This document shows positions 45,487-53,602 of a stretch of 57,472 nucleotides of DNA, one piece after another. Each line of letters begins with the position of its first letter. Within the stretch, counting starts at the first letter, position 1. A program made the position numbers and the translations under genes. The notes under the pieces are model-generated. The model was not told the origin of the DNA. It was given only the letters and a program-made list of their open reading frames with translations, and did no database searches. The stretch is from a virus: the IMG/VR virus record IMGVR_UViG_3300044648_000205, positions 1 through 57,472 of that record. The stretch is one strand, 5' to 3'.

Positions 45487-47007
45487 ATGCCCGCCACCCC
45501 CGACGAGGCCCAGCAGGCCGACCAGCCCTCGGCCACCCAGCCGCGCCGCACCGCCATGCAGGTTGCCGAAGGCGCCGTAGTGACGGCGACCGATGCGATG
45601 GCACTCGCTGTCGCCGTCGACCAAGAGCAGCAGCGACAGGCAGAGGTGCTTACCGAGCTGGACCAGCGGACGCGCGGTGGCGATGTCGCCGAGGACGAGA
45701 TCGCCGAGATTCGCCGCACGCACCCCGACCGCGACCAGGTGGATGCCCGGATCGCTGAGGCGCTCGAGGACGTGCACCACAACCACCAGGCGTTCCGCGA
45801 GGAGATGGGCGGCTACCAGGGCGCCGTCAACCGACGCCTCGACGAGCACCGCACGCGCATCACGGAGCTGGAGAAGCGCTACGAGGGCGACCCGGCCGGC
45901 GAGACCATGGCCGAGGACGCCCAGCACGACCTGGTGGCCGACATGGTGAAGGGCCAGCTGTCGCAGCTGATGGCCCGCCTGGAGGCCGCCGAGCAGAAGG
46001 CGGCGAAGGCCGAGGCTGCCTTGGCGCAGGGGATGAAGCTCGCCAACCCGGTGGCCGGTGTCGACCCGCAGGTCGTGGTGGACCTGGGCGACCGAGTCAC
46101 CGAGCTGGAGGCGCACAAGGAGAAGGAGACCTCGTTCACGGCACAGCTCCAGGAGCGCGTCGAGGAGCTGGAAGCGGTTTGGGAGCGGGCATCTCTGCCC
46201 GGCCCGCGCCCGGTGCTCGAGCACACCTTGGTCGCCAACGTGGGTGGCGTCCACCAGAAGGTGCTCGACCTGATGCGCCTGGTCGACTCGATCGGTAAGG
46301 ATCGCAAGACCGACAGTGGTCCGCGCTACTCCTACCGCAGCATCGATGACGCCATGGACGCTATCGGCCACGCCATGCGCGAGGTCGGCCTGGTCTACAC
46401 CACCGAGATCACTGCCCGCGAGGTGCACCGCGACGAGGCCCGGAACAAGGAGGGGAACACGCTCCTGTGGACCACGGTCCTGCTGACGGTGCGCTACACG
46501 TTCATCGACCCAGCGGATGGCTCGAAGCAGCACTTCGAGATGGCGGGCGAGGGGCGCGCGTCCGACGACAAGGCCACGAGCAAGGCGGCGGCCATGGCAT
46601 TGAAGTACGGCCTGTTGCACGCCCTCCTGATCCCGGTGTCCGGTGCCGTGCCGGATGCCGACGCCGAGCAGCCGCAGGTCACTCGAGCGCCTGCGCAGGC
46701 GACTAACGCTCGTCGCCCGGCAGCACCGGAGCGTGACGCCGAGATCCCGTCCGAGGAACGGCAGACCGCCCCCGCGCAGGCGCCGCGCAAGCCGATGACG
46801 GAGCGCGCCAGGGACGCGGTCACCGCGCTGCAGAACCTGCACCGGCATCCCGTCGAGCGGCGCTCCGAGGTGCTGGCTGCGATCGTGGCGCAGGCCCAGC
46901 AGGAGGGCCTCCTGGACATTCCGGTGGACACCGGCGACGGACCGGCCCCGGTGAAGGCGTACGCCGAGTCGGCTCGCGCCACCCTGGCCGCCGGGTCGAG
47001 CTTCTAA
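45487..47007 (+). CDS. ERF-family ssDNA-annealing recombinase with coiled-coil N-terminus
   Basis: 506 residues. Residues about 1-230 are mostly coiled coil (DELTELDQRT-like; LMARLEAAEQKAAKAEAALA). The ERF domain spans about 245-375 (VHQKVLDLMRLVDSIGKDRK; YSYRSIDDAMDAIGHAMREV; MAGEGRASDDKATSKAAAMA; KYGLLHALLIPVSG). It anneals complementary single strands in phage recombination and pairs with the SSB and resolvase encoded nearby. The ERF domain normally starts near the N-terminus, so this long extension is unusual. Confidence 0.88.
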   Translation: MPATPDEAQQADQPSATQPRRTAMQVAEGAVVTATDAMALAVAVDQEQQRQAEVLTELDQRTRGGDVAEDEIAEIRRTHPDRDQVDARIAEALEDVHHNHQAFREEMGGYQGAVNRRLDEHRTRITELEKRYEGDPAGETMAEDAQHDLVADMVKGQLSQLMARLEAAEQKAAKAEAALAQGMKLANPVAGVDPQVVVDLGDRVTELEAHKEKETSFTAQLQERVEELEAVWERASLPGPRPVLEHTLVANVGGVHQKVLDLMRLVDSIGKDRKTDSGPRYSYRSIDDAMDAIGHAMREVGLVYTTEITAREVHRDEARNKEGNTLLWTTVLLTVRYTFIDPADGSKQHFEMAGEGRASDDKATSKAAAMALKYGLLHALLIPVSGAVPDADAEQPQVTRAPAQATNARRPAAPERDAEIPSEERQTAPAQAPRKPMTERARDAVTALQNLHRHPVERRSEVLAAIVAQAQQEGLLDIPVDTGDGPAPVKAYAESARATLAAGSSF

Positions 47008-47648
47008 TGGACGCCGAGAGCTACGCCGAGCAGCTCAAGGCCCGATGCTTCCTGGTGCTGCAGGAGATCGGCCACCTTCCGTGCCAGTGGTCCGACCGCG
47101 CCCGGTACGAGCCGGACTCGGGTGCGGTGGTGTGCGGCTGCGGCGAGTTCGCCGAGATGCCGGACGGCCTGCAGGAGGCGGTCCACGGCCAGGCGGTCGG
47201 TACGCCGATCACGTCGAAGGGCGGCACGCTCACCTACGAGGCGCGCGACCCGATCGATTCGACCCTGGCCCTGATCGATCCGAGCGAGGTGTACTCGCCG
47301 GTGGATGTGGAGCGGCACATCCTCGACGTGCTGGCCCGGCTGGAGACCGGAGCCCTGTTCGAGCGCGAGACGGTGCGCGGCGAGTACGACGCGAAGACCG
47401 CGTTCGAGCGGGCCTACTGGCGGGCGCTGAACGCGAGCACCGAGGGGTCAGCCGACCGCCGGAAGGCCGACGCCATGGTGCAGTGCGAGCAGCTGCACGA
47501 GGCGCTCATCCAGGCCGAGTTCCTGGCGAAGGCGGCGAAGGCCACCATGCACAACCTCCGTGCCGTGTTGAGCGGTTACCAGTCCACCGCGCGCTCGGTG
47601 GGCGCCGCCTACCAGGCGGGCGGCTCACAGGGCGGCGTGCCCCGATAG
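47007..47648 (+). CDS. Hypothetical protein (213 aa)
   Basis: Starts at ATG 47007 overlapping the ERF stop. N-terminal Cys-rich part (CFLVLQEIGHLPCQWSD; VVCGCGEFAEM) and a C-terminal helical part (HEALIQAEFLAKAAKATMHN). Position suggests a recombination partner. No family recognised. Confidence 0.65.
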   Translation: MDAESYAEQLKARCFLVLQEIGHLPCQWSDRARYEPDSGAVVCGCGEFAEMPDGLQEAVHGQAVGTPITSKGGTLTYEARDPIDSTLALIDPSEVYSPVDVERHILDVLARLETGALFERETVRGEYDAKTAFERAYWRALNASTEGSADRRKADAMVQCEQLHEALIQAEFLAKAAKATMHNLRAVLSGYQSTARSVGAAYQAGGSQGGVPR

Positions 47649-47683
47649 ATCATCATCTACACCCGATATCCGAGAGGAACACC

Positions 47684-47938
47684 ATGCAGGAGATCACCAA
47701 GGTTCAGCGGTTCACCCAGGGCGTCCAGTTGACGGCGGCGCTGATGATCGCCATGCGCGCCGGCCTGCGCCTGCGGGCCGAGATCGAGCGCACCGTGCGC
47801 GCGGTGGCCGAGGATCACGAGACGGCCGAGGGCGTGCCGTTCGGCATGGACAACCTGGCCGCCGTCGTCAAGCGCATGCAGGACAGCCTCTCCGAGAACC
47901 TGCGGAAGGCGACCCGCGAGGCTGAGGGGCGCGACTGA
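47684..47938 (+). CDS. Hypothetical helical protein (84 aa)
   Basis: ATG at 47684 after GAGAGGAACACC. Helical (LTAALMIAMRAGLRLRAEIE; AVVKRMQDSLSENLRKATRE). Coupled to the next gene (TGATG). No family recognised. Confidence 0.6.
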   Translation: MQEITKVQRFTQGVQLTAALMIAMRAGLRLRAEIERTVRAVAEDHETAEGVPFGMDNLAAVVKRMQDSLSENLRKATREAEGRD

Positions 47939-48297
47939 TGGGCTGGTGCAGCGCTACCGAGATCATGGACGCCGCGACCGGGGCGGCCGACAAGCTGATG
48001 CACGAGATGCACGAGCACTGGGGAATGGACCCCGACCGCATCCCCGTTGAGGAGGCTCGCGCCGAGGCGGACGAGTTCATGCGCCCCTTCGTCCGAGTCA
48101 TCGCCGACAAGCTGCGGGCCGAGGACTGGGATTGCGTCGAGGAGGCGGACGCTTTCGACCGGTTCCGCCAGGAGATGCTCGGCTACGACGACCAGCGGAT
48201 GATCGACTGGTACCGCACGCAGCTCGAGGAGCAGGACGACCCCGCCAGGCTGCGCGAGTACGCGGAGGCCCTGGCCAAGCTGATGGAGGCGAACTGA
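47938..48297 (+). CDS. Hypothetical acidic helical protein (119 aa)
   Basis: Acidic and helical ([35 protein letters not shown]). Overlaps the SSB start, so it is translated with it. No family recognised. Confidence 0.6.
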   Translation: MGWCSATEIMDAATGAADKLMHEMHEHWGMDPDRIPVEEARAEADEFMRPFVRVIADKLRAEDWDCVEEADAFDRFRQEMLGYDDQRMIDWYRTQLEEQDDPARLREYAEALAKLMEAN

Positions 48298-48797
48298 TGG
48301 CCGGCGAGACCATGCTGACCGTGGTCGGCAACCTGACCGGCGACCCGGAGCTGCGGTTCACCCAGTCCGGCGCGGCTGTCGTCAACTTCACCGTGGCCTC
48401 CACGCCCCGCGTGTTCGACAAGCACAGCGGGGAGTGGAAGGACGGAGACGCGTTGTTCCTGCGCTGCAATCAGTGGCGCCAGCCGGCCGAGAACGTCGCC
48501 GAGTCGCTCACCAAGGGCGCCCGGGTGATCGTGACCGGTCGACTGAAGCAGCGCAGCTTCGAGACCCGGGAGGGCGAGAAGCGCACGGTCATGGAGCTGG
48601 AGGTGGACGAGGTCGGTCCGTCCCTGCGGTACGCCACGGCCAAGGTCAACAAGGTGTCGCGCTCCGGCGGCGCCCAGGCGTCCGGTACCGGCTGGACCGA
48701 CGGTCAGGGCGCACCGGCGAACGACCCGTGGGGCTCGGCGCCCCCTCCCTACTCCGGTGGCGGCTCCGGCGGGTTCTCCGATGAGCCGCCGTTCTAG
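48297..48797 (+). CDS. ssb: Single-stranded DNA-binding protein
   Basis: 166 residues. OB-fold pattern [76 protein letters not shown], then a Gly/Ser/Pro-rich tail ending DEPPF, the acidic tip that binds partner proteins. It protects ssDNA and works with the ERF protein. Confidence 0.95.
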   Translation: MAGETMLTVVGNLTGDPELRFTQSGAAVVNFTVASTPRVFDKHSGEWKDGDALFLRCNQWRQPAENVAESLTKGARVIVTGRLKQRSFETREGEKRTVMELEVDEVGPSLRYATAKVNKVSRSGGAQASGTGWTDGQGAPANDPWGSAPPPYSGGGSGGFSDEPPF

Positions 48798-49380
48798 GCC
48801 CGGCACGGTGACGATGGACGGTGGCCACCCGATCAAGGTGGCCACCGTCCCGCCCACCGAGCCGGCCGGACAACCGAGCGCGCCGACGACGATGACCTTC
48901 ATGCCCCACGTAGAGGTCACCCGGTGGAGCGTTGGATGGAACAACGCAGGCGAACGCTGGACTGCGCCGGTGCGCGGCGTCTACGACGTGTCCACCTGGC
49001 CGCCCCGACTGATCAAGGAGATTCCCATGGCAGACCCGATCGAGGCCGCCGAGCACTTCACGCAGGAGGCGGTGGACCGGGCGGTGCGGATCGCCACCGA
49101 GGCGAAGAAGCGCATGCGCGCCGAGCAGCTGGAGCGCGTGCGCCAGCGCTTCAGCCATCACCCGCCCACACACCCTGTGGTGGTCGAGGCGCACGAGCGT
49201 GCACGAGCCCTGGGCGAGATGTTCTCCATCTGGCTGTTGGACCTGCCGGAGTGCCCGGAGAAGGACCAGGCGCTGTTTTCGGTCGACAGCGCCACGATGT
49301 GGGCCAACGCGGCGATCGCCCGGACGCAGTTGGGGATCACGCCGGAGAACGCCCCCGACGTTGACACCCCCGAGAAGTAG
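48781..49380 (+). CDS. Hypothetical protein (199 aa), possibly two products
   Basis: The frame opens at ATG 48781 inside the SSB end. An internal ATG at 49027 has a much stronger AAGGAG site and would give a 117-residue helical protein ([39 protein letters not shown]). The upstream part ([18 protein letters not shown]) is plausible protein. Both products may be made. Confidence 0.55.
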   Translation: MSRRSRPGTVTMDGGHPIKVATVPPTEPAGQPSAPTTMTFMPHVEVTRWSVGWNNAGERWTAPVRGVYDVSTWPPRLIKEIPMADPIEAAEHFTQEAVDRAVRIATEAKKRMRAEQLERVRQRFSHHPPTHPVVVEAHERARALGEMFSIWLLDLPECPEKDQALFSVDSATMWANAAIARTQLGITPENAPDVDTPEK

Positions 49381-49390
49381 GGGGTAAGGT
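49361..49390 (+). promoter_or_regulatory. Phage-type promoter, plus strand
   Basis: TTGACA (49361-49366), 18-base spacer, TAAGGT (49385-49390), GGGAACGAC box, AAGGAGGACCC before the GTG at 49427. It overlaps the end of the preceding gene. Confidence 0.85.
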
Positions 49391-49426
49391 GGTGGGCACA
49401 ACGGGAACGACACCAAGGAGGACCCA

Positions 49427-49738
49427 GTGCCTGCCACGATCAAGGTCGACGCAAGTAACGCGGTTGAACAGCTGCTCATGGCAGCCGCTATGGCCGCCGG
49501 AGCGTCCAGCGTCCTCGCGCGCCAGATCCGCCACACGTGGGTGACGATGCTGGACAACGACGGCCTACCCTGCCTGCACTGCTCCGGCTCGGAGAAGGTG
49601 ACCAATGCGCAGGCGTACTACCGGACCCACGACGGCGAAGACGTGCTGATCGATGGTGACGTGTCGTGCCTGCTGCGCCTGGTCGCGCGAGACGCCGACT
49701 CCGACTACCGAGTCATGATCGAGACGGTTGCGCCATGA
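49427..49738 (+). CDS. Hypothetical protein (103 aa)
   Basis: First gene behind promoter 49361-49390. N-terminal helix (NAVEQLLMAAAMAAGASSVL), two close cysteines (PCLHCSGSEK). No family recognised. Confidence 0.65.
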   Translation: MPATIKVDASNAVEQLLMAAAMAAGASSVLARQIRHTWVTMLDNDGLPCLHCSGSEKVTNAQAYYRTHDGEDVLIDGDVSCLLRLVARDADSDYRVMIETVAP

Positions 49739-49959
49739 GCACCATCGACCACGATCACCCCCGGTGCCGCGACGGCGAGCGCGCGGCGCACGTCCTGCTC
49801 GACCTCGGCGTGCTGGACGCCGGCCAGGTGCGTCAGCTCCTGGCGAACCTGGAGCTGACGACGGCACTCGCGTTCCACTCAGGCGCCGAGGATCGGTTCC
49901 TGAAGGCGACCGGCATGCGCGTCACCCTGGATGAGTACCTGCAAGAGCTGGGGTGCTGA
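49735..49959 (+). CDS. Hypothetical protein (74 aa)
   Basis: ATGA overlap with the upstream gene. Helical (GERAAHVLLDLGVLDAGQVR; QLLANLELTTALAFH). No family recognised. Confidence 0.6.
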   Translation: MSTIDHDHPRCRDGERAAHVLLDLGVLDAGQVRQLLANLELTTALAFHSGAEDRFLKATGMRVTLDEYLQELGC

Positions 49960-49961
49960 CC

Positions 49962-50063
49962 ATGTTCCTCGTGAACCTGCACCTTGACCTACTGCTGTGG
50001 GGACTCGCCGGCCTGGCCATCGGGCTGCCGATCGGCTACCTGAAGGGACGGTTCCGTCAATGA
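49962..50063 (+). CDS. Small membrane peptide (33 aa)
   Basis: ATG at 49962. A single membrane segment (LLLWGLAGLAIGLPIGYL) with a basic C-terminus (KGRFRQ). It fits tightly between coupled genes, which supports it. Function unknown. Confidence 0.55.
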   Translation: MFLVNLHLDLLLWGLAGLAIGLPIGYLKGRFRQ

Positions 50064-50269
50064 CCATCCGGGTGGCGCTGCACGTCACCGAGTCGCGGAA
50101 GCGCGGCGTCCGGTGGACGTGCAGCGACCACCCCGCAGCCCGAGGCTTCCACCCGTTCACCTGCTGGACTGATCACATTCGACCTGGCCGGCGGCCCAGC
50201 GCATGGATGCGCGCCCATAACAGCGCACGTCTGCATCACCACGTCTACCACCAGGAGCGCAGCCCGTGA
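50060..50269 (+). CDS. Hypothetical basic protein (69 aa)
   Basis: ATG overlapping the upstream stop. RVALHVTESRKRGVRWTCSD, then His-rich end (RLHHHVYHQERSP). Two Cys and several His. No family recognised. Confidence 0.55.
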   Translation: MTIRVALHVTESRKRGVRWTCSDHPAARGFHPFTCWTDHIRPGRRPSAWMRAHNSARLHHHVYHQERSP

Positions 50270-50520
50270 CCGAGTACATCGTGGCACCCGCCCTGGTGCC
50301 TGGCTGGACGGCGGCCTTGGTGGCGATCGACGCCGAGAGCGACCCGGGCGAGTGGCAGAACTACATCCGCATCGTCACGGTCGCACTGGCGGCGGCCACC
50401 CCGCACATCAAAGCCGAGGTCATGGCCGACCTGGCGGACGAGTTCGCCGATGACTTCCCCGAGTTCGCGGCCGTGCTGGACATGGCTAGCCATGGAATAC
50501 GAGAGGCGCTCACCCGATGA
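50266..50520 (+). CDS. Hypothetical protein (84 aa)
   Basis: GTG overlapping the upstream stop. IRIVTVALAAATPHIKAEVM and DLADEFADDFPEFAAVLDMA; acidic and helical. No family recognised. Confidence 0.6.
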   Translation: MTEYIVAPALVPGWTAALVAIDAESDPGEWQNYIRIVTVALAAATPHIKAEVMADLADEFADDFPEFAAVLDMASHGIREALTR

Positions 50521-51257
50521 CCGAGAACGTTCCCGTCAAGATCGAAGAAGCCGGATTCCGCATCATCGATAAGGACGCCCAGGAGGTGCTCTCGGCGGCC
50601 GACCCGGTCCGGGTGGCTGCTGCGGTGCGCGCCGAGGTGGAGCGCACCGTGGCCGAGATGCGCGCCGCCCTCGAAGCGGCCGGCGGGGTGCTCTCGCCGG
50701 CGGACACGTTCCGCGTGCAGCGCTACCTCCAGGAGGTCTCGGAGAAGCTGGCCGAATATGAGCGCGTGTTCAAGGGCGTGCGCGGCCACATCAAGCTGCT
50801 GGTGGCCGAGGTGCTCGCGGACGCGGTGGGCGAGCAGGACGGCATCCCGGCCGAGGGTCTGACGGTGCCGGACCGGGACGGCGACATCCGCATCTCCCTG
50901 GACACCACGCGGGAGCACACGATCAGCGAGGAGATGCTGCTGCCCGCGTTCGCCTCCATGTTCGCCGAGCAGCACGCGGAGGCCATCATGCGCGCGTATG
51001 ACCAGGTGGCCACCAGGACCACCAACGGACCGGAGGACGAGCGCGCCCGCGTGGGGGTCGCAGTGGCCGAGGCGATCGTGGACGCCCTGAGCAACGTGGG
51101 ACAGCTGGGCAAGTTCGAGCCCCAGGTAACCAAGGTCCGCGCCTACGCTAAGGATCTCGCGCGCAACGGCGAGGACCGCGCCGCGTCGATCGTCGCGGCG
51201 GCCATCACCACGAAGACCACCTACAACGGTGTGAAGGTCGAGAGGAAGGCCAATTGA
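50517..51257 (+). CDS. Hypothetical protein (246 aa)
   Basis: Mostly helical (VRVAAAVRAEVERTVAEMRA; SEKLAEYERVFKGVRGHIKL) with a beta-type middle (GDIRISLDTTREH). Overlaps both neighbours by 1-4 bases. A recombination or DNA-metabolism role is suggested by position only. Confidence 0.6.
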   Translation: MTENVPVKIEEAGFRIIDKDAQEVLSAADPVRVAAAVRAEVERTVAEMRAALEAAGGVLSPADTFRVQRYLQEVSEKLAEYERVFKGVRGHIKLLVAEVLADAVGEQDGIPAEGLTVPDRDGDIRISLDTTREHTISEEMLLPAFASMFAEQHAEAIMRAYDQVATRTTNGPEDERARVGVAVAEAIVDALSNVGQLGKFEPQVTKVRAYAKDLARNGEDRAASIVAAAITTKTTYNGVKVERKAN

Positions 51258-51787
51258 TGACCACCGCCACCCCGGAGGAGCACTCCGGGCTGCCCGAGAA
51301 CTACGACCCGGACGCGCCGGTGTTCACGCCGCACGCGGACCCGGCGACGGAAAACAAGGCCGACATGGCACGGTTCACCGAGGGCGGCACCACCGACCCG
51401 GCCCAGCTGCCCCTCGAGGGCGAGGCCCGCGAGAAGCTCCTGGCGCTGACGCCCGACAACCTGGACGCTGACGGGAACGCGCACTTCCTGCTCGTGTCCG
51501 AGCGGCACGCCGGCCGGTGCGGGCACGACGGTGAGGTGTGGCCCTGCCGCACCTTCCAGAGCCTGGAGGCCGAGCAGCGCAAGCTCACCGGCCAGGCCCC
51601 CGACGCGGCCACGCCCGAGCTGGTCAACCTGGACGACGTGGCGGCAGCGCTCGGCATGAACCGCGAGCAGCTGGAGGCCAGCATGCGCAGCCAGGAGAAG
51701 ACCATGGCCGGCGAGCTGGACGGGCCTCCTGCTGGCATGTCCAACGACGAGTGGGCGCTGAATGGCTTCCCGGACACGGGGCGGTGA
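51257..51787 (+). CDS. Hypothetical protein (176 aa)
   Basis: ATG at 51257 (TGATG overlap). A central HAGRCGHDGEVWPCRTFQSL holds a Cys/His pair, followed by a helical DDVAAALGMNREQLEASMRS. No family recognised. Confidence 0.6.
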   Translation: MTTATPEEHSGLPENYDPDAPVFTPHADPATENKADMARFTEGGTTDPAQLPLEGEAREKLLALTPDNLDADGNAHFLLVSERHAGRCGHDGEVWPCRTFQSLEAEQRKLTGQAPDAATPELVNLDDVAAALGMNREQLEASMRSQEKTMAGELDGPPAGMSNDEWALNGFPDTGR

Positions 51788-52338
51788 TCGGTATGCCCGA
51801 TACCATCACCCTCGCGCAGAAGGCCGCCGAACGGGCTACGGAGCTTCTCGGCGTGCTCAACCGTGAGCACAGCACCGACGACCTGTACCGGGCCGTCCGG
51901 GCAGTGCGCCACGAGGTCGAGACCGTCCAGGATCTCCTCTCCGCCTTTGGGCAGGACATCACCAACCCGAGGGAGGGTCTGACCCGGAAGGGGGCGCCTG
52001 AGACCAGCCAGGCGGCGGCACGGGCCATCAAGACCCGCTCAGGCTCCCAGCGCCACGAGCTTCTCCGCTACCTGCACCGTGTGCCCGAGCTGGCCGACTT
52101 CGAGCTTCAGCGTGACCTGTGGATCGGGGCAAACTCCCAGCGCCCCCGCCGGGTGGAGTTGCTGCGGGCCGGCTACATCGAGCCTGCCCGCGACGGCGAG
52201 GGCAAGCCGCTGACCACGAAGCACCCGACCTCCGGTCTCCAGTGTCAGCGCTGGCGGGTGACGGAGCGCGGGCGGGTGGCCCTAGGTGTACTGGAGGCTG
52301 GCCAGATGGTGATCGGATTCCCCGGCGACGGCGAATGA
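51784..52338 (+). CDS. Winged-helix DNA-binding protein (184 aa)
   Basis: GTG at 51784 (GTGA overlap; ATG 51793 also possible). The C-terminal half is a winged helix: SQRHELLRYLHRVPELADFE, RPRRVELLRAGYIEPA and CQRWRVTERGRVALGV. A regulator or DNA-metabolism accessory is likely. Confidence 0.65.
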   Translation: MIGMPDTITLAQKAAERATELLGVLNREHSTDDLYRAVRAVRHEVETVQDLLSAFGQDITNPREGLTRKGAPETSQAAARAIKTRSGSQRHELLRYLHRVPELADFELQRDLWIGANSQRPRRVELLRAGYIEPARDGEGKPLTTKHPTSGLQCQRWRVTERGRVALGVLEAGQMVIGFPGDGE

Positions 52339-52341
52339 GAG

Positions 52342-52371
52342 TTGACGAGCGGCAGCCGTAGGGGGTACAGT
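52342..52371 (+). promoter_or_regulatory. Phage-type promoter, plus strand
   Basis: TTGACG (52342-52347), 18-base spacer, TACAGT (52366-52371). Bases 52360-52408 match 27355-27403 (opposite strand) exactly. Confidence 0.85.
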
Positions 52372-52408
52372 AGTTCTCACAGCAGGAACAACTCAACAGA
52401 GGAGAACC
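52360..52408 (+). repeat. 49-base leader repeat, plus-strand copy
   Basis: From the end of the spacer through the -10, GGAACAAC box and GAGGAGAACC, all 49 bases are identical (inverted) to 27355-27403, although the genes downstream are unrelated. Confidence 0.9.
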
Positions 52409-52412
52409 CCCG

Positions 52413-52772
52413 ATGCTGCTCACCAACACGCCCCTCGTGCACGACGGCTACCACGGCCAGGACTGCACGCACCTCTCGGTCACCGAGATCGAGCTGTGCC
52501 AGGAGTACCAGGACGCCGAGTGGATCGCGCAAATCCAGGCCGAGCAAGCGGCCGAGATGGGCTACGAGCGCCACCTGGAGAACGCCGGCTACTGGGATGC
52601 CCGCGAGCAGGAGGACGTGGAAGCCAGCCGAGGCGTCACCCAGTTCGAGGACGCCTACGCCCACGCCTTGGGTTACGCGGACGCCGAGGCTCGAGAAGAG
52701 GCAGAGGTCATCAACGCCCAGCACCGGGTCGAGATGGACGCCCAGTACCGCTACGCCGAGCGCAACCACTGA
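52413..52772 (+). CDS. Hypothetical acidic protein (119 aa)
   Basis: Glu/Ala-rich and helical (QIQAEQAAEMGYERHLENAG; AHALGYADAEAREEAEVINA). Single gene behind its own promoter. No family recognised. Confidence 0.65.
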   Translation: MLLTNTPLVHDGYHGQDCTHLSVTEIELCQEYQDAEWIAQIQAEQAAEMGYERHLENAGYWDAREQEDVEASRGVTQFEDAYAHALGYADAEAREEAEVINAQHRVEMDAQYRYAERNH

Positions 52773-52776
52773 GACC

Positions 52777-52819
52777 CTGTACCCCCCGAGTTGACAGCAC
52801 GTCAGCCTGGGGGGTACAG
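52777..52819 (+). promoter_or_regulatory. Inverted repeat around a promoter
   Basis: CTGTACCCCCC (52777-52787) pairs with GGGGGGTACAG (52809-52819), 11/11. It spans promoter 52791-52820 and lies 5 bases after a stop, so it may be both terminator and operator. Confidence 0.55.
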
Positions 52820-52820
52820 T
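52791..52820 (+). promoter_or_regulatory. Phage-type promoter, plus strand
   Basis: TTGACA (52791-52796), 18-base spacer, TACAGT (52815-52820), GGAACAAC box and GGGAAGGACC leader. Confidence 0.85.
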
Positions 52821-52861
52821 AGTTTTCAGACCAGGAACAACCCACCAGGGAAGGACCCGAA

Positions 52862-53194
52862 ATGACCGAGTTCACTTTCACGGCCGACGAGCAGCGCGCC
52901 ATCCTCAATGAGGCGATGGCAATCGACGGTCAGCTGATCGCCATCCAGCAACACATGGCCACCACCGGCACCGTAATCCCCATGCGCACGCTCGGTTTCT
53001 GGGAGCACATGCGCCTCGATCAGCGCGACCTCGTCCTGGAGGAGCTGGCCGCAGCGCGGAAGGTCGCCACCACCTGGGACATCGAGCGCATGTATGACAT
53101 CTGCGAGCACGGCCAGGATGCCGAGCGACACGGGTGCGGCGGCTACGAGGGTCCGGTCACCTGCGGGCCGGACGCGCCTCGCGTGGGCGAGTAG
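52862..53194 (+). CDS. Hypothetical protein (110 aa), last plus-strand gene
   Basis: Helical (TADEQRAILNEAMAIDGQLI; RDLVLEELAAARKVATTWDI) with a C-terminal Cys/His part (MYDICEHGQDAERHGCGGYE). No family recognised. Confidence 0.65.
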   Translation: MTEFTFTADEQRAILNEAMAIDGQLIAIQQHMATTGTVIPMRTLGFWEHMRLDQRDLVLEELAAARKVATTWDIERMYDICEHGQDAERHGCGGYEGPVTCGPDAPRVGE

Positions 53195-53205
53195 GCGCCA
53201 GCAGA

Positions 53206-53244
53206 GAACGACCCCCCTCGCAGCCCTAGCGAGGGGGGTCGTTC
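53206..53244. terminator. Bidirectional terminator at the convergence of the two strands
   Basis: A perfect 16-bp stem (53206-53221 with 53229-53244) and a 7-base loop between the plus-strand stop at 53194 and the minus-strand stop at 53273. Confidence 0.9.
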
Positions 53245-53272
53245 GAGGTACACCCGATACCCGAAGCCGATC

Positions 53273-53602
53273 CTACCTGGCTTCCGGCTGGCGGGGAATC
53301 GTCGGCGTCGTCGTGCTCGATACCACGGAGCCCTCCACGTAGGTGGGCGTCTTGTTCGAGCCCAGCACGAACGCGGTCAGCCACGCCGGCAGCCGGGGCT
53401 CCAGCCACCGGAACAGCGTGTACCAGGCGGCCACCACGGCACCGGTGACGGCCATCGTGACGGCCGGGTTGACGAGCGCCTGGTGCAGCTCGGGCACGCG
53501 CGACAGCAGGAACGCCACCACGGCGCCCCAGGCGACCGGCACGACGGTGCGAATCCAGCTCACGCCCCAGTCGCGCACGGGGGACGGGTTGGTGTGGGTC
53601 AT
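53273..53602 (-). CDS. Holin-like membrane protein (109 aa)
   Basis: ATG at 53602 after AAGGAGAGGAACC. Membrane segments at about 17-35 (IRTVVPVAWGAVVAFLLSRV) and 46-63 (PAVTMAVTGAVVAAWYTLF) with a soluble tail, as in actinophage holins. It ends the tail operon, a common place for holins, but the endolysin is elsewhere. Confidence 0.7.
   Translation of the reverse strand: MTHTNPSPVRDWGVSWIRTVVPVAWGAVVAFLLSRVPELHQALVNPAVTMAVTGAVVAAWYTLFRWLEPRLPAWLTAFVLGSNKTPTYVEGSVVSSTTTPTIPRQPEAR

Noticed and set aside
45011-53194. Search for a lysogeny cassette (integrase, CI-like repressor, excisionase)
   Set aside because: Only a zinc-finger protein and a winged-helix protein were seen; neither has recombinase or repressor family features, so a temperate lifestyle is not supported.
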